Assembly: GCF_018446385.1 (NCBI RefSeq) | Contig: NC_056001.1 | Location: 11,154,672 to 11,218,671, forward strand | From: Zingiber officinale | Taxonomy: Eukaryota > Streptophyta > Magnoliopsida > Zingiberales > Zingiberaceae | Length of the DNA stretch: 64,000 nt | Direction of reading: 5' to 3' | In this document: positions 19,485-31,785 of the stretch, piece by piece | Layout of the letters: each line of letters opens with the position of its first letter | Position numbering within the stretch: the first letter of the stretch is position 1 | The notes under the pieces: model-generated | Seen by the model: the letters and a program-made list of their open reading frames with translations, nothing else | What the model was told of the DNA's origin: nothing | Databases searched by the model: none | Position numbers and translations under genes: made by a program

Positions 19485-19850
19485 GGCCTTGTCGATCGAA
19501 GAGGTTATATGTAAATCCTGCAGTAGGCATGGACTGGACTCACTCAGAGCTCAATATCTCCTTGCCTGATTGACCCTAGCTACCAATCGGATAGATTCTT
19601 TGTAAACCCTGCACCAAGTACAGACCGAACTCACTTAGAGCTCAATGCCCTCTCACCTGATCAGTCCCTGCGGATTAGATAGATTCTCTATAAACCCCGC
19701 ATCCAACACAAATCAGACTCACTCAGAGCTCAATGCCCTCTCACCCGATTGACCCTGCCGATCGGATAGATTCTATGTGAACCTCACACCCAGTAGGAAT
19801 CGATCTTGTTTTGGATTCAACTCTCGAGACCCCTCATTTCCCGATGACCT
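19485..19850. repeat. Imperfect tandem repeat, period about 87 bp, copy 1
   Basis: The phrase ATAGATTCT recurs at 19,592, 19,679 and 19,766, exactly 87 bp apart, each time followed by a TAAACC/GAACC word and GACTCACTCAGAGCTCAAT-like text. A less exact unit precedes them at about 19,500, and looser echoes run on to 20,100. It lies between the two divergent genes. It may belong to an old LTR; no LTR ends were found. Confidence 0.75.
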
Positions 19851-21350
19851 TACCAATCGGGCAGGCTCTCTGTGAGCCTTACCCTTGGTCCGAACCAGAT
19901 TCATTGGGCAAGCTCTCTACGAGCCTTATCCTCGTTTCGAATCGGATTCGCTTGAGGCTCTATTCCCGCTTGCCTGATCGGCCTTGCCGATCAAACAGTC
20001 TCTCAATATCCCAATACTTTACTCCCTACCCAAGCCAGACTCACTCGAGACTCAGCTCCCGTCACCCCGATCGGCTCTACTGATCAGACAGGTCCCCCAT
20101 GGATCCATTACCGACTTCAACCTGTTTTGTTCGATTCTCTGTTCCCACTCTCTCGATCAGTCTTATTGATTGGACAGGCTCCAAAAGAGTCAATAGACCG
20201 TCTATAAAATTTTATTTTCTTTAAGGATATCACTACCGCCCAGTTAGGCCTTATATATAAATGGGCTCCATGAGGAGCCCATCTTCTAGATAGTAGCCCA
20301 AGAGGTATCCCGATGCAAAATCCAAGTTATTACTATTAATACAACACGTGAGTTTGTCTGAGGATCATATCTATGTACAAATACTTACATCATGTACATG
20401 CTAATGCGATTGATGGATGTGGTATAAGCATGACGATGAAATAGATTGATTGATTACAGGATAATATTATCTCATTAATACGTAGATTGTAAGAGACATT
20501 ATAAAAGGGGATCTTTCTTTGTTGACATAGATATGTGCCGCACACACACATCTCTTGCTCTTTTTGCTTGCTTTACTTTGTGCCACTGTCATTATTTTAA
20601 CTTGATTGTGACAGTAGTTACACCAAACACCTCTTGGTACACTTATTGATGATCCTTTTTGCTTCTCAAGAGTTCTTAGAGCATATAAAACTGTAAGTCA
20701 CATAACCGACGGTCCATTGGAAATATTTTTAACATTATTGAAAGGAATATTTCCGTGTAGGAAATTTCCGTCTAAAATGGACGAGGGAATAGATTTTTCT
20801 CGATGATTCTAGGAGAAAATAGAACTAACATGTCACTTTTATCTTAAAGTTGTCCTCTCTTCTCCCATGTTAGTATGTTACACGTGTGACTGTATTGACA
20901 GTTAAACCGTAAATAATGGTTCACGGGTAGTCCTTTTCATCCTACTTTAAACTTATTACGGTTAGCTTTTGATTAATTTAATTGGTTAAAAATACTTTCA
21001 AACTTGACACATCTATTGTAATATAAAAGTATAGTATAAAAGTGATTATGCTCCTATACATCCGCATCGACCGTTTTTAGATTATATGAATGAATATAAA
21101 TCATAGGATCAAACACGAAGTATATCTAATGTGTACTGTGTACGGAAGGAAGTTAGAGCAATTAGAGATTATTGTAAACTATAGGGAACAAAATATAATA
21201 TTTTAAAGATGGAAGATGATATAAAAAGTTGGCAAAGTAGGGTGAATTGTAATGTCGAGAGAGATAATGCATCTTATCGATTTAGAAACCATAACTACAA
21301 TTAAAAGGTAAAATCATAATATCGAAAGAGATAAAGTGTGATTGGTGGAG
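19851..21350. other. Intergenic region between GRXCR-like gene and Ca2+-ATPase exon, copy 1
   Basis: No gene is recognised. At 20,261-20,282 there is a perfect hairpin with 9-bp stem ATGGGCTCC and a 4-base loop, preceded by TTATATATAA at 20,251, a pair that could be an LTR promoter or RNA signal. The remainder is AT-rich and probably contains the upstream regulatory sequence of the ATPase gene. Confidence 0.5.
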
Positions 21351-21352
21351 TC

Positions 21353-21380
21353 ATGCAAATGCAAATGCAAATGCAAATGC
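21353..21380. repeat. (ATGCAA)n microsatellite, copy 1
   Basis: Four and a half ATGCAA units, about 165 bases upstream of the Ca2+-ATPase start codon. The antisense frame of this run gives a meaningless FAFAFA string. Confidence 0.85.
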
Positions 21381-21545
21381 CCCGCGAGCTCTGCTGTAAA
21401 GAACCACTCGTTCAGATTTCTCCTTTTCTACTGTTCGGCGACTACTCCGCGAGTCCCCTTTTCCTCGCTTGATCTGTTGCCCTGCTTGTGACCGAGGCTG
21501 AGACTGAGAGGAGAGATCAGAAAGGGAAATCGCTCGCGGGATACG

Positions 21546-21719
21546 ATGGAGAGCTTCTTGAAGAACTTCGAGGTGGAGAGCAAGCACCCTTCGGCGGAGG
21601 CGCAGCGGCGGTGGCGGCGGGCCGTCGGCTTGGTGGTCAGGAACCCCCGCCGCAGGTTTCGTATGGTCCCAGATCTCGACACGCGATCCGAGGTCGAGGC
21701 CAAGAAGAAGAATATCCAG
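21546..21719 (+). CDS. Autoinhibited Ca2+-ATPase (ACA type, P2B), exon 1, copy 1
   Basis: 58 codons from ATG 21,546: MESFLKNFEVESKHPSAEAQ, then RRWRRAVGLVVRNPRRRFR and VPDLDTRSEVEAKKKNIQ, followed by a donor GTAAGT. This is the N-terminal calmodulin-binding autoinhibitory region of plant type IIB Ca2+ pumps, which export Ca2+ from the cytosol; calmodulin binding to the basic Trp-Arg segment releases inhibition. Family members carry an intron at this same point (...NIQ/EKIR). No further exon (the EKIRVALYVQQA region, membrane helices, DKTGT) occurs in the rest of the window. Either intron 1 is enormous because of the transposons that follow, or this is an orphan exon. It is labelled partial on that ground. 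The leader upstream is GC-rich. Confidence 0.8.
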
Positions 21720-22777
21720 GTAAGTGCAACATCCCATGCTCCAGCAGAATGAACGCGTCCTCATTCTTTCGATTTGGTTGCTTTATTTCCTTTCCGATCA
21801 GGTGTTTCCCCCCTTTTTTGGATTTTGTTTTTCATCTGAATTTTTCTTTTCGTGGGTAGCAATTGTATTTATTTTTCAGAAATTTTAGTTGAAGCTTTTC
21901 CTTTTGTTTTTTATCGATGAGTTTGACCAATTTGATCTTTGGTCTCCTTTTCTTTGATTTCTTTTGGATGCGAGATAGTTCTATTTTCTCTTCCTTTAGG
22001 GTTACAGTTAGCTTCCAGCCAATGATCAGTCGCAAATTGATCAACAAATCCATCCTATTTTTCGATTTGCCAGGCCTGAGGGCTTGTCTGCCCTTTTGCC
22101 ATTCATCCCTAAGGCTTCAATGTAGGAATCCACTGAGCCCGGAAATTTCTGCGAAGCTTCTTGTGTGACCCCAAAAGTCAATAGCATAATTGGACCATTG
22201 GCACCATTGATATGACTGTGCTCTCTTTTCCCATTATGCAATTATGCTTCTCGTGTGATCCTGTCTGAAATGGTGGAGATGGTGCGCTAGGTAGATGACT
22301 CTTGTTGTTGACTGAGAGAAGACTCCGAGATGGAGAAGCGATGACACTTATCACTCCTTTCTGTACACCCCGCAGAGAGAATAAAGGGAAACATTAAAGC
22401 GAGAATCAGGGAGGGGGTCCTTGGCACAAGCACTTCGACGCTTGAGCCAATACAGTGGTCAAGCGAAAAGTGGAGAGAAAGATGAACAGTATATGTGTGC
22501 AAGTAAAGACGTGTAGTAAAATGTGTAAAAAACGTACATGGCCAACTGAGAGAAACCCTTTTTATACTGACCCTCAGAACCTTCGTAATAATGAGGCGTT
22601 AGAGAATGTCTGGTGTCAAAATATGTCGAATAACGAAATATGTATGACCACCATTCGAGGAAGGTTTCATTTCATGCATATGATCCATCTTTTGTAACCC
22701 CTGTATTAATGAGGCGGCTGAGAACGTTCGATGTTAGAATATGTCAAGTAACACCAGACAATGAAAGTTGTAGGACC
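21720..22777 (+). other. Start of Ca2+-ATPase intron 1, copy 1
   Basis: T-rich intron-like sequence (polypyrimidine stretches, no open frames of note) up to about 22,250. From about 22,270 the text changes to GC-mixed, LTR-like sequence (TACACCCCGCAGAGAG, CACTTCGACGCTTGAG) that may belong to an older host element. No acceptor-plus-exon matching the ATPase was seen. Confidence 0.5.
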
Positions 22778-24188
22778 TGTTGGATCAAGACACACGTGAG
22801 AGGGGGGGGGTGAATCACGTGGTTTAAAAAAAACTTACTTTTTCGGTTTTGAAATAAGTACGCAGTGGAAAAAACTAAGCACGAAAGCAAAACAAAAAAC
22901 TCGAACTCGATCAGTTTTATTTGATTCGGAGCGGCAACTCCTACTCCAAGACCCAGGTCCCGCGGACCTATCGATTGGTAATCCACTAATAATCTCTTCT
23001 GGAACCGCCGGAAGAGGGGATTGAGTACAAAAAGAATAGGAAAAATGTAACAAGCTACACTTTCCTTTATGCAACTATTAAGTACAATATTAAACATTCG
23101 TTACCCAACACCTTCGAAGATGATCAGATCAGGCACAGTGTTGGACGACTCCTCATCAGTAGTCGGGCGTAGTAGTGTCGTAGCAGAGCAGCAATACGAA
23201 GCCGGAGCAGTTGGAACGTCAAATGGACGTGTAGAAGCTTATAGAAGACTTGTGGCTCGAATGTTGCTTGACAGGGCTCATATATACTATGGAAGACACC
23301 TTCAACCTCCTCCGAGGCGCCTCCACAGGTAAATTTTATCCCCTATCTTCGATGATGATAAAATCTATAATTTTCAATTTTTATCCCCTGTAAGGCGCCT
23401 TCAAAGCTCTTCAAGGCGCATTCAAAGCTCTTCAAGGTGCCTTCAAAGCTGTTCAAGGCGCCTTCCAGCAAGCTCAAGACGCCTCCAAAAGCATGACAGG
23501 CGCCTCTAACTGCGGATTTGACACAACAATCTTCTGGAGGCTATATCTTTTGACTCCGAACTCGAAATCAAGGTCTGTTAATTGTCACGCGTGCAGAATT
23601 CGAAGGTCTACATTTGTCTCTACAACATAGAGTTTGAAAAATATATGCATAACAATTTATATAGATTTATGAATTAGATTCTGTTTTCCCGAGACCAGGA
23701 TCTAGTCAAGGTCTCAATTTAGCTTTCCAATATGGATCTAAATTGGACCGATGCCTACTGCCCCTTCAAACGGGATGCGTTCTCACTGAGTCACTCTTTT
23801 CCAGCGACTTACCTTCACTTATCAAATGTTAAGTTACTTGCTTGACGTCCAATCTGACCCACCAGGCCTTCCAGCCGAAATCGCACATCCGGACCTCCCT
23901 CATCAGGAATTGAACATCTCGACCTCCTGCTGGAATCGCACATCCAGACTTCAATCTATCGGGAATCGAATATCCCGACCTCTTGCTGAAATATCACATT
24001 TGGGCTTCGCCAACCGGAAATCGCACATCCCGACTGGATTTCCTGCCTGGTGTCTGGTCCTTTTGACCCGTCAAGTTAGTCAACCCTGTGCACTTGGTAA
24101 CAAGGTTAGATCAACAACACATCTAACTTTAATCTATTTGTCATTCATCAAAACTTAGGTTTGACCATTGGTGCCAAATGCACCAACA
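22778..24188 (-). repeat. 3' LTR of the LARD-like element, copy 1
   Basis: 1,411 bp. It contains a cluster of GGCGCC-centred units at 23,310-23,510 (AAGGCGCCTTCAAAGCTCTT) and repeated words of the CGCACATC(C/T)(G/C)GAC type at 23,880-24,035. Confidence 0.8.
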
Positions 24189-27100
24189 ATCTTTTCCTTT
24201 TTGATGCAATGATAACCTGGGTTAAAGTTAGAAAAATAATGCAACAATAAAATAACAATATAAAAATGATTCAAGAGAAATGAATGATTTTTGAATTTAT
24301 TCTCTTGAGAATTTTTAAGGTTAAGTTTTTTAGATTTTCTTAGTTTTTTTTTTCTTACAGAACCTCTACTCTCCTCCTTTGACATTCATAAAAAATTATG
24401 CATATAAGTATACCAAAAGGAAGTAAAATATGCAAACACTCCTAAGTAAATTTACCAAATACTAAAAGTAATTTGGTCAATTTTAGGGAGGAAAAGATAA
24501 ATTGTTCAAGTAAAAATTATTGCTTGAAATTTCATGCCTATATTAGGGGGATTTTGAAATTAGAGATAACCTTTTTCTAAAGGAATTTGCAAAGTAAATT
24601 TGAAAGCCAATTTTTCAAAGCAACTTTTGAAAAGAGGTTTTCAAACAATTTTCAAAGAAATTAAGCAACATAGGTTTGGAAACATTTTCAAAATATTTTT
24701 TCAAAACAAGAATTGACAAAGTTGAAAAGCAAAAACGTTTTTCAAGTATAAATTTTGGCAAGTGTTTTGAAAAGTAATTTTTGAAAAATTTGGAAAATAT
24801 TTTTCTTATGGGAATTGGATCAAAATAATTTTGAAAACAAAAAAACATTTTGCAAAGCATTTCTTAAGACAATTAAAAACATTAAACTTTGCAAAAATTT
24901 TACACACCGTTTTTTAAAATAAGTTGCAAAGTAAAATTTTTTTGAATTTTCGAAGCAAATTTTGTAAGGTAATTTTCGAAGTTATAAAGTAATTTTCAAG
25001 GTGATAAAATACTTTTCAACAGATTTTTCAAAATGTTGTTGCAACACATTTTCTACCAAAGAAGGTTTTAAAGTATTTTTCGAAATACTTTTCTTTTCAG
25101 TTTTTAAAACAAACATTTGAAAAAGTATAAGAGTATTTTTCAAAGCAAGTTTTAAACGTGCAACTTTCAAAAGTAAATTTTTAAAAGCAAATTTTGAAAT
25201 ATTTATTCAAAAATTTTCAAGTAAGTTTTAAAATATTTTTTATTTAAACTATCCGTTTGCAAAAAGTAACAAGAAGAGAAATTTTTTTGAAATAAGACAT
25301 TTTGAAAGTAATTTTCAAATATCCTCCCCTGAATTTAATATTATTTAAAAAAAATATTAAATAAAACAGTAAAAACAGACATACATACTATTTTAAATTA
25401 ATTAACTTTTCTAGGATTATCTGAGTTTATCAGAATGAGTTTCTAGCTAACCCATTACTCTCCCTCTTAATGTATGCATTATCTAAGACATGTCCATAGA
25501 TTTATATCTAATCTTTAGTGAGAAAATATTTTTAAAGGATTTTTTAAATAATTTTCAAATGAATTTTTAAAATATTTTTAAAGAAAAATAATTTTCAAAA
25601 GATTTTTTAAAGGATTTTAAAAATATTTTTAAAGGAAGTTTTAAAAATAATTTTTAAAAGAGTTTTTAAAATGTTTTTAAAGGAATTTTTAAAAAGAATT
25701 TAAAAGGATTTTAAAATAATTTTTAAAATATTTTTAACGGATGTTTAAAATAATTTTTAAAATATTTTTAGGATGTTTCAAATAATTTTTTAAGGATTTT
25801 TATAATAATTTTTAGAATGTTTTTTAATGGATTTTTAAAATAATTTTAAAAATATTTTTAAATGATGTTTAAAATTTTTTTAAGGGATTTTTAAAATAAT
25901 TTTAAAAGATGTTTAAAAGAATTTTAACGTAATATGTTAATTAACTTTACGTTTAATTCTATTTAAATTTTAAGTTTTAATGTAATTTTTAATGTTTAAT
26001 TAACTTAAATTTAAAGTTTAAGTGGATTAATATTTAGGGTTTAATTTTAAATTTTAAGTTTAACTTTAAAGTTTAAGTTTATTTTATTTTTAATTTAATT
26101 TAATTTTAATTCATCTCATCCGATATATATTTTTAATCAAGGGAATCCTATAATTTTGTAAGATAAGTTAAGTTGAATTTCAGAGTTTAGTTTAACTTGT
26201 GTTAGATTCAAGTTTAATTCTAAGTTAATCAAGTAGGCATTCTTTGAATAAATGTTTAGGCTGTGGTGAGTCACACGGACATCATTAGAGTAACCACGTA
26301 CTTCGAGATTTTTCAAATAGTCTTGCCCAAAAAACGTAATACAAAACTTTAGTCTAATTAGGTAGGATTAGTAAAGGGTAACTTTAGGTAGTTACACTAA
26401 GTCAAATGCATCAGGTAAGCCATATGTTCCTAAACATGCACATAGATAGAGCTTTCCTAATCTATTATCATCCCAAACTTCTCCAATACTATTTGTCAAG
26501 TTAATTTTTGTCCCTAATTATTCTAGTCCTAATTACCCTTAATGGGTAAGGTATTATTTTGGAGATGCCAACTAGTTTGGTGCCTCCTCTGAATTATATA
26601 TTCTTGGTTTTATTAAGTTTAATTAATATTTTAAGTTTAATTAATATTTTATTTTTAATTTAATTTTTAAATTTACTTTTAATTTTTAATATAAGTTTAA
26701 TTCTTTAATTTTGAATTAATTAAGTTGGTTAAATTATCTTTCTTTAAAAGATTTTCTTTAATATTTAACTTTTTAGTAATTTTTAATTGTGAATTTTTTA
26801 AATTGGTTAAGTTATCTTTGTTTAAAAGATTATTTAAATTTTTATTAATTTTTAATTTCGAATTAATTAAATTGGTTGTGTTTAAGATTTTGTCTTTAGG
26901 GTTTAACTTTTTATTATTTTTAATTTTGAATTGTTATGATTTAGTTTTGATTTTATCAAATTAGTTTTATCTATAGATTTATCTTTAAGATTTAAATTCC
27001 TATTTATTAAATTATTTTTATTTTGGATAGAAATTCTTAGGTTGATATTATCTAGATTATCAAATGTTTTATTAAGAAATTTATTAATTTTATCTAGATA

Positions 27101-27838
27101 TATATTGACTTCGTCATTTTTATCATTAGGGATGTCATTCCTATCCCTGCCCGGTTCTCATTTTTTCGGGTTCGGGGATTCCGTGAACCCGAACCCACCG
27201 GGATCAAATCCCCATCCCCGCCCTCATCTCCGCCTCATTCCCAAATTTAATTTATATTATTATTATTATTATTTAATAATATTATTAATAATAATAATAT
27301 TAATATTAATATTAATATTATCATTAATAATATTTTCAAAAATTTTAATATTAATATTAACACTATTATTAATACTTTTTTTAAAAAAAATCATATTATT
27401 ATTTATTAATATTAATAATAATAATATTTGGGGCGGGTTCGGCGATGGGGATAGTATTCCCATACCCGCCCCATCCCCGAAAAATCGGGGATCCCCATTT
27501 CGGGTTTTCCCTGCGGGGAAAATTGTCAAATGATAAATTATCATTTGAATTTTTAGATCTATTTAAGTTTGAATTATTATTTAAATTTTTATTATTTTTT
27601 AAACTTTTAAGATTTTATTAATTAATTTATTTAAATTCAAATTGTGAATTAATTAAATTGTTTGAATTGATTTGGTCAATGTTCTGTTTGACCAAGTCAA
27701 GGTTGATGCCAATTTGATCAAGGTCTTGATTGACTTGATCAAAACCTAAATTATTTATTAGTTCTGATTTTTAATCAAATTTGAATTATGCAGATATAGA
27801 TTATCATATACCATATTAGGGGTAATTTCATTATTAAC
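24189..27838. other. AT-rich interior of the LARD-like element, copy 1
   Basis: Non-coding. At 24,600-25,330 the word TTTTCAAA(G/A) recurs constantly. At 25,500-25,930 quasi-tandem units of the form GGATTTTTAAAATAATTTTTAA recur every 20-40 bases. No protein domain was found on either strand. Apparent frames here are made of Phe/Asn/Ile/Leu low complexity. Confidence 0.65.
27129..27527. mobile_element. MITE-like insertion with C/G-rich ends, copy 1
   Basis: About 400 bp. The ends are C/G-rich (GTCATTCCTATCCCTGCCCGG at left; GACAATTTTCCCCGCAGGG on the minus strand at right) and partly complementary; the middle is an ATT/AAT-rich microsatellite (27,255-27,430). It stands out sharply from its AT-rich surroundings. 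A degenerate half copy occurs at 101-232. Superfamily unknown. Confidence 0.55.
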
Positions 27839-29213
27839 CAGTGTTCGAAATATCGCCCTAGGCGGTCGCCTAGGCGCTGTGCGGCGGCAAACCGCGCCGG
27901 AGTGGCGGCAAACCGCGCCGAAAACCAGCCAGGCGGGTGACCTAGGCGGCAGGGCCCCCTAGGCGGTCCTTGGTGGCCCTCACTGGGCTTCGACGACCCT
28001 TGCAGGCTTAGGCGGGTTCGGCGGGCCTCGATATTTTTGGCATATTTTTAGGCTTTTAATACTAAATCCTAATTTGCACAAGGTTCTTCAACTTCTCTCA
28101 TCGCCGGCTCTTCGTCTTCTCTCATCGCGGCTTCAGCTTCGTCGCTTCCGGTAAGTTTTTATTTTTGTTTCTCTTAATTTGTTTTGTTTCTGTTATTTTT
28201 TTTTGTTTCTCCTCATGATTCGTCATCGCCGCAACTCTCCAACGGCGCCAAACGTGTCGCGGGGTGTCCAACGTCGCTTGAAGCGTCGCCGGACGCGTCC
28301 GGCGTGTCTGGCGAAGTCCGGCGTTGCTTCCAGGGCGCTGGTAGCGTCGCGATGCTTCTGGCGGCACCGGAAGCTTTCCAATATGCTACGGGCGCCGCCG
28401 GAAGCAACGCCGGACTTCACCGGACGCGCCAGAGACGCTTCCGGCGGCGCCGGATGCCTCCCGCGAGGCGTCCGCACCATCGTCGCAAATTTTCCCCTTT
28501 TTTACTGTGCATAATATTTTTTTTTTAATTTAATAAAATAAAATAATTTCTAACTGAGATAATTTCAATAATAGGTTCATAAAGCCTAATTAAATTATCC
28601 TAATTATATATAGTTAAAATTTAAATTTTTTAAATTTTATAATAAATATTATTAATTTATAAAAAACAAATTAAAATATATAAATAATATTTTTAAAATT
28701 AAATTTTTTAATAAATATTATTAATTTAGATAACAGATTTAAAAATTATATTTAAAATTTAAAAATTTCTAATAAATATTATCATTTATCAGATTTAAAA
28801 ATATAAAATTATATTTAAAATTTAAAAAATCTATTTATATAAATCAGATTTTTAAATTTTATATATTATTAATTTATATTAATCAGATTTAGAAATATTA
28901 AAATTATATTAAAATTTAAACAATTCTAATAAATATTATTAATTTATATTAACAGATTTATAAATATTAAAATTTTAAAAATTCCAATAAATATTATTAA
29001 TTTACATAAATCAGTTTTAAAAATATAAAAATAAAATTAAAATTTAAAATATATATTTTTTAATAAATATCTAATAAATTTTATTAATTAGATTAAGATA
29101 TATAAAAAAAAATCAGACTTGTTAATGTTATATTTTGTATCGTATGGTATAATTTAATTTTATTATTATATTATGTTGTTATATATAATTTTTTTAGGTT
29201 ATTTGTTCTTATA

Positions 29214-31785
29214 ATGGCAAGCAATCTATCTTCGACAGCGTCTGTCACTCAACCCGAATCCGGGATTCTTAGAAGAAAGTCAAATGACATCGGATGGGAG
29301 TTTGAGATATTGATTGATCCTAAGAACCTCGACAAAATTAAATGCAAGTTATGTGGAAAAACAATGTCAGGGGAGTGTATAGGATCAAGGAGCACATTGG
29401 AAATATACCTGGAAATGTATCTGGTTATCGAAAAGCATCTCAAGAAGACAAAAATAAGTGCAAACAGGCTATTTTAGAAGGGAGAAACAGAAAGAAGAAC
29501 AAAATAATGGAAGAACAAAGTTGTAGAGCAGAGGTGACTATTTCTCTAGACGAAGAAGGTCTTGAAATTGAAGGGATGGATGGAATTAAAAAACCTCTTC
29601 CACTTGGCCCCATGGATAGATATGCATCATAATTGCTCTAAAAATATAAGTTCAAGTGGGAGTAAAGTGTTTCGCCAAAAAAATATAAATTAAGCTCTTT
29701 TCAAAGAGAGAACTCAACAAGTTCAATAATATGTTGGGAGATGGGTTTATCAAAATGGAATCTTATTCTATGCTGTTGATAATGATGTGGCTTCAAGCAA
29801 CTAATGGAGACAGTGGGTCAATTTGGACCAGGATTCAAGCCTCCAACTCAATATCAACTTAGGGAGCCACTGTTGAAAGCCGAAGTCGAAAGAACAAAAC
29901 AATTATTGAAGAAACATGAAGAAGAATGGGCAAAGAATGGGTGGTCGATTATGATAGATGCATGGAGTGATAGAAAAAGAAGAAACATCTTAAATTTGTG
30001 TGTTAATTGCAAGGAGGGTACTACATTTTTAGAGTCTAAGGAGTCTTCAAACGAGACGCACACAGCTGAACTTATTTTTGAGTATGTTGACAAGTGTGTT
30101 GAACAAGTACGAGCTCAGAATATTGTTCAGATTATAACAGACAATGCCACCAATAATATGGTTGCAGCTAAATTAATGAGAGAAAAACGACCTAGGATTT
30201 TTTGGAGTTCATGTGCAACTCACATGGTTAATCTCATACTTGAAAGTATTGGTAAACTTCCACGATATAAAAAGGTTATTGAGCAAGCCAAGTCTTTTAC
30301 CATTTTCATCTATGCTCACCATAAGACTTTGTCATTGATAAGAAGTTTCACGAAGAAGAGAGATATAGTCCGACCAAGACTTACCAAGTTTACATCAAAT
30401 TTCTTCACATTGCAAAGTTTGATTGAAGGGGAGCCTTGGCGCAACGGTAAAGTTATTGCCATGTGACCAAAAGGTCACGGGTTCGAATCCTGGAAACAAC
30501 CTCTTGCAAAAAACAGGGTAAGACTGCGTACAATGGATCCTTCCCCGGAACCCCGCATGGCGGGAGCTTCGTGCATTGGGTTGTTTTTTTTTTTCCAAAG
30601 TTTGATTGAAAAGACAGCTAGTTTAAGGGTCATGTTTACAAGTGATATGTGGGAGAAATGTAAATGGTCAAAAACAAACAAAGGAAATTGGCTTATTCTA
30701 CAGTGATGAGCATGAGTTTTTGGAATAGTGTGAGACTTTGTTTGAAAATATTTGCTCCTTTGGTAAGTGTTCTTCGATTAGTAAATGGAGATAGAAAGTC
30801 ATCGATGGGGTTTCTATATGGGGAGCTTCTTCAAGCTAAAGAAGATATCAAAGTGGCTCTGAACAACGTGGAATCAAATTATCAGCCTATCATAGTTATT
30901 ATTGAGTCAAAAATGAAAAATAGACTTGATACACCATTGCATACCACTGTCTTTTTGTTGAATCCTTATTTTTACTATAAAGATAGTTCTATTGCTTTTA
31001 TGAGGAGGTGGCGTGGATTTTGAATGCATGGAAATTTTGCATGCCAATGAGTTAGATCTAAAAGATACAATTATTAACAAGGAATTTGCAAAATATAGAG
31101 ATAAGACTGAGTTATTTGGAAAAACATTGGCAGCAAAAGCATGTGGAAAAAATGATGATACATTTGATCCATGTGCATGGTGGAGTACTTACGGTGCTTA
31201 CACACCCAACTTGCTAAGGGTGGCATTGAGGATACTTTCATTAACTACAAGTTCATCTGGGTGTGAAAGAAATTAGAGTACATTTAAAAGAGTAAGTTTT
31301 AAACTTTCAGTCTTTAATTAAATTAGCTATAATTTTTAACATTTATATTCATATACTAACTATAATATTTGCTTTTTTTTTTTTTTTAGATTCATACAAA
31401 GAAAAGAAATAAGTTGGATGTCAATAGGTTGAACAATCTAGTATTTGTCCAATTTAATGCTAGATTGTTGAACAAACAAAAAAGAGAAAAATAAAGGAAT
31501 GTCTATGTCCTTCTTGCAAAAGATGCTTTAAATGCACAAGGTTGGATTGTGGATGGTGGGGAAGATGATGAAGTTGAACTAGGTTTCGGGCTCACTTGGC
31601 AAATGGTTGATGAAGCAAGTGGAGCAGATGAAAATTTACAACCCCGAAGAAGCTCTAGAGTGAGAGAACTTTATGAAAATGATTTTGCATCCGAAGAAGA
31701 AGAGGAGGATCACATTAATGATATTGAGTTTGTGTTAGATGAAGAACAAGTTATTGAAAATTATGGAGAAAAAGAAGTAGAATAA
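29214..31785 (+). pseudogene. hAT transposase (BED finger, DUF659, dimerisation domain), broken, copy 1
   Basis: Starts at MASNLSSTASVTQPESG. In order: a BED-type zinc finger (GWEFEILIDP, CKLCGK, then in another frame YRIKEHIGNIPGN); the DUF659/RNase-H-like core (FGPGFKPPTQYQLREPLL, NGWSIMIDAWSDRKRR, VQIITDNATNNM, FWSSCATHMVNLIL); more core after the SINE (MSMSFWNSVRLCLKIFAPL, SSMGFLYGELLQAKEDIK); then the C-terminal dimerisation segment (DPCAWWSTYGAYTPNLLR, LSLTTSSSGCERN), an intron (GTAAGT to TTTTAG), IHTKKRNKLDVNRLNNLVF and an acidic tail ending 31,785. Defects: a frameshift after TMSG; frameshifts near 29,633 and 31,010 (not in the second copy); a TAG where the family has Trp after CERN; and the inserted SINE. 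Inactive. Confidence 0.88.
30428..30595 (+). mobile_element. Au-type tRNA-derived SINE, copy 1
   Basis: 168 bp starting GGGAGCCTTGGCGCAACGG (A box) with GGGTTCGAATCC (B box) at about 30,479-30,490, the later GTAAGACTGCGTACAATGGA and CCCGCATGGCGGGAGC, and a T-run end. It is flanked by a perfect 15-bp target duplication CAAAGTTTGATTGAA (30,413-30,427 and 30,596-30,610). Removing it rejoins the transposase frame (LQSLIE-K-TASLRV). The A and B boxes form an RNA polymerase III promoter. It is not a tRNA gene. Confidence 0.92.

Noticed and set aside
21351..21764. Antisense 137-codon frame ending FAFAFAFA
   Set aside because: Shadow of the Ca2+-ATPase exon and of the ATGCAA microsatellite.
25500..25930. 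CRISPR-like array of regularly repeated units
   Set aside because: Units are degenerate, spacing is irregular and there are no unique spacers; it is AT-rich low complexity in a plant retroelement.
27042..27533. 163-codon frame rich in Leu/Ile/Tyr resembling a membrane protein
   Set aside because: Produced by ATT/TAT microsatellite inside a MITE-like insertion; repeated in copy 2 only because the segment is duplicated.
28122..28528. Several GC-rich frames of 80-114 codons upstream of the hAT transposase
   Set aside because: They lie in the GC-rich 5' subterminal/leader region of the hAT element, overlap each other on both strands and show no domain.
30428..30510. A tRNA gene suggested by A and B boxes
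   Set aside because: No cloverleaf; the boxes, T-run end and 15-bp target duplication identify a SINE.
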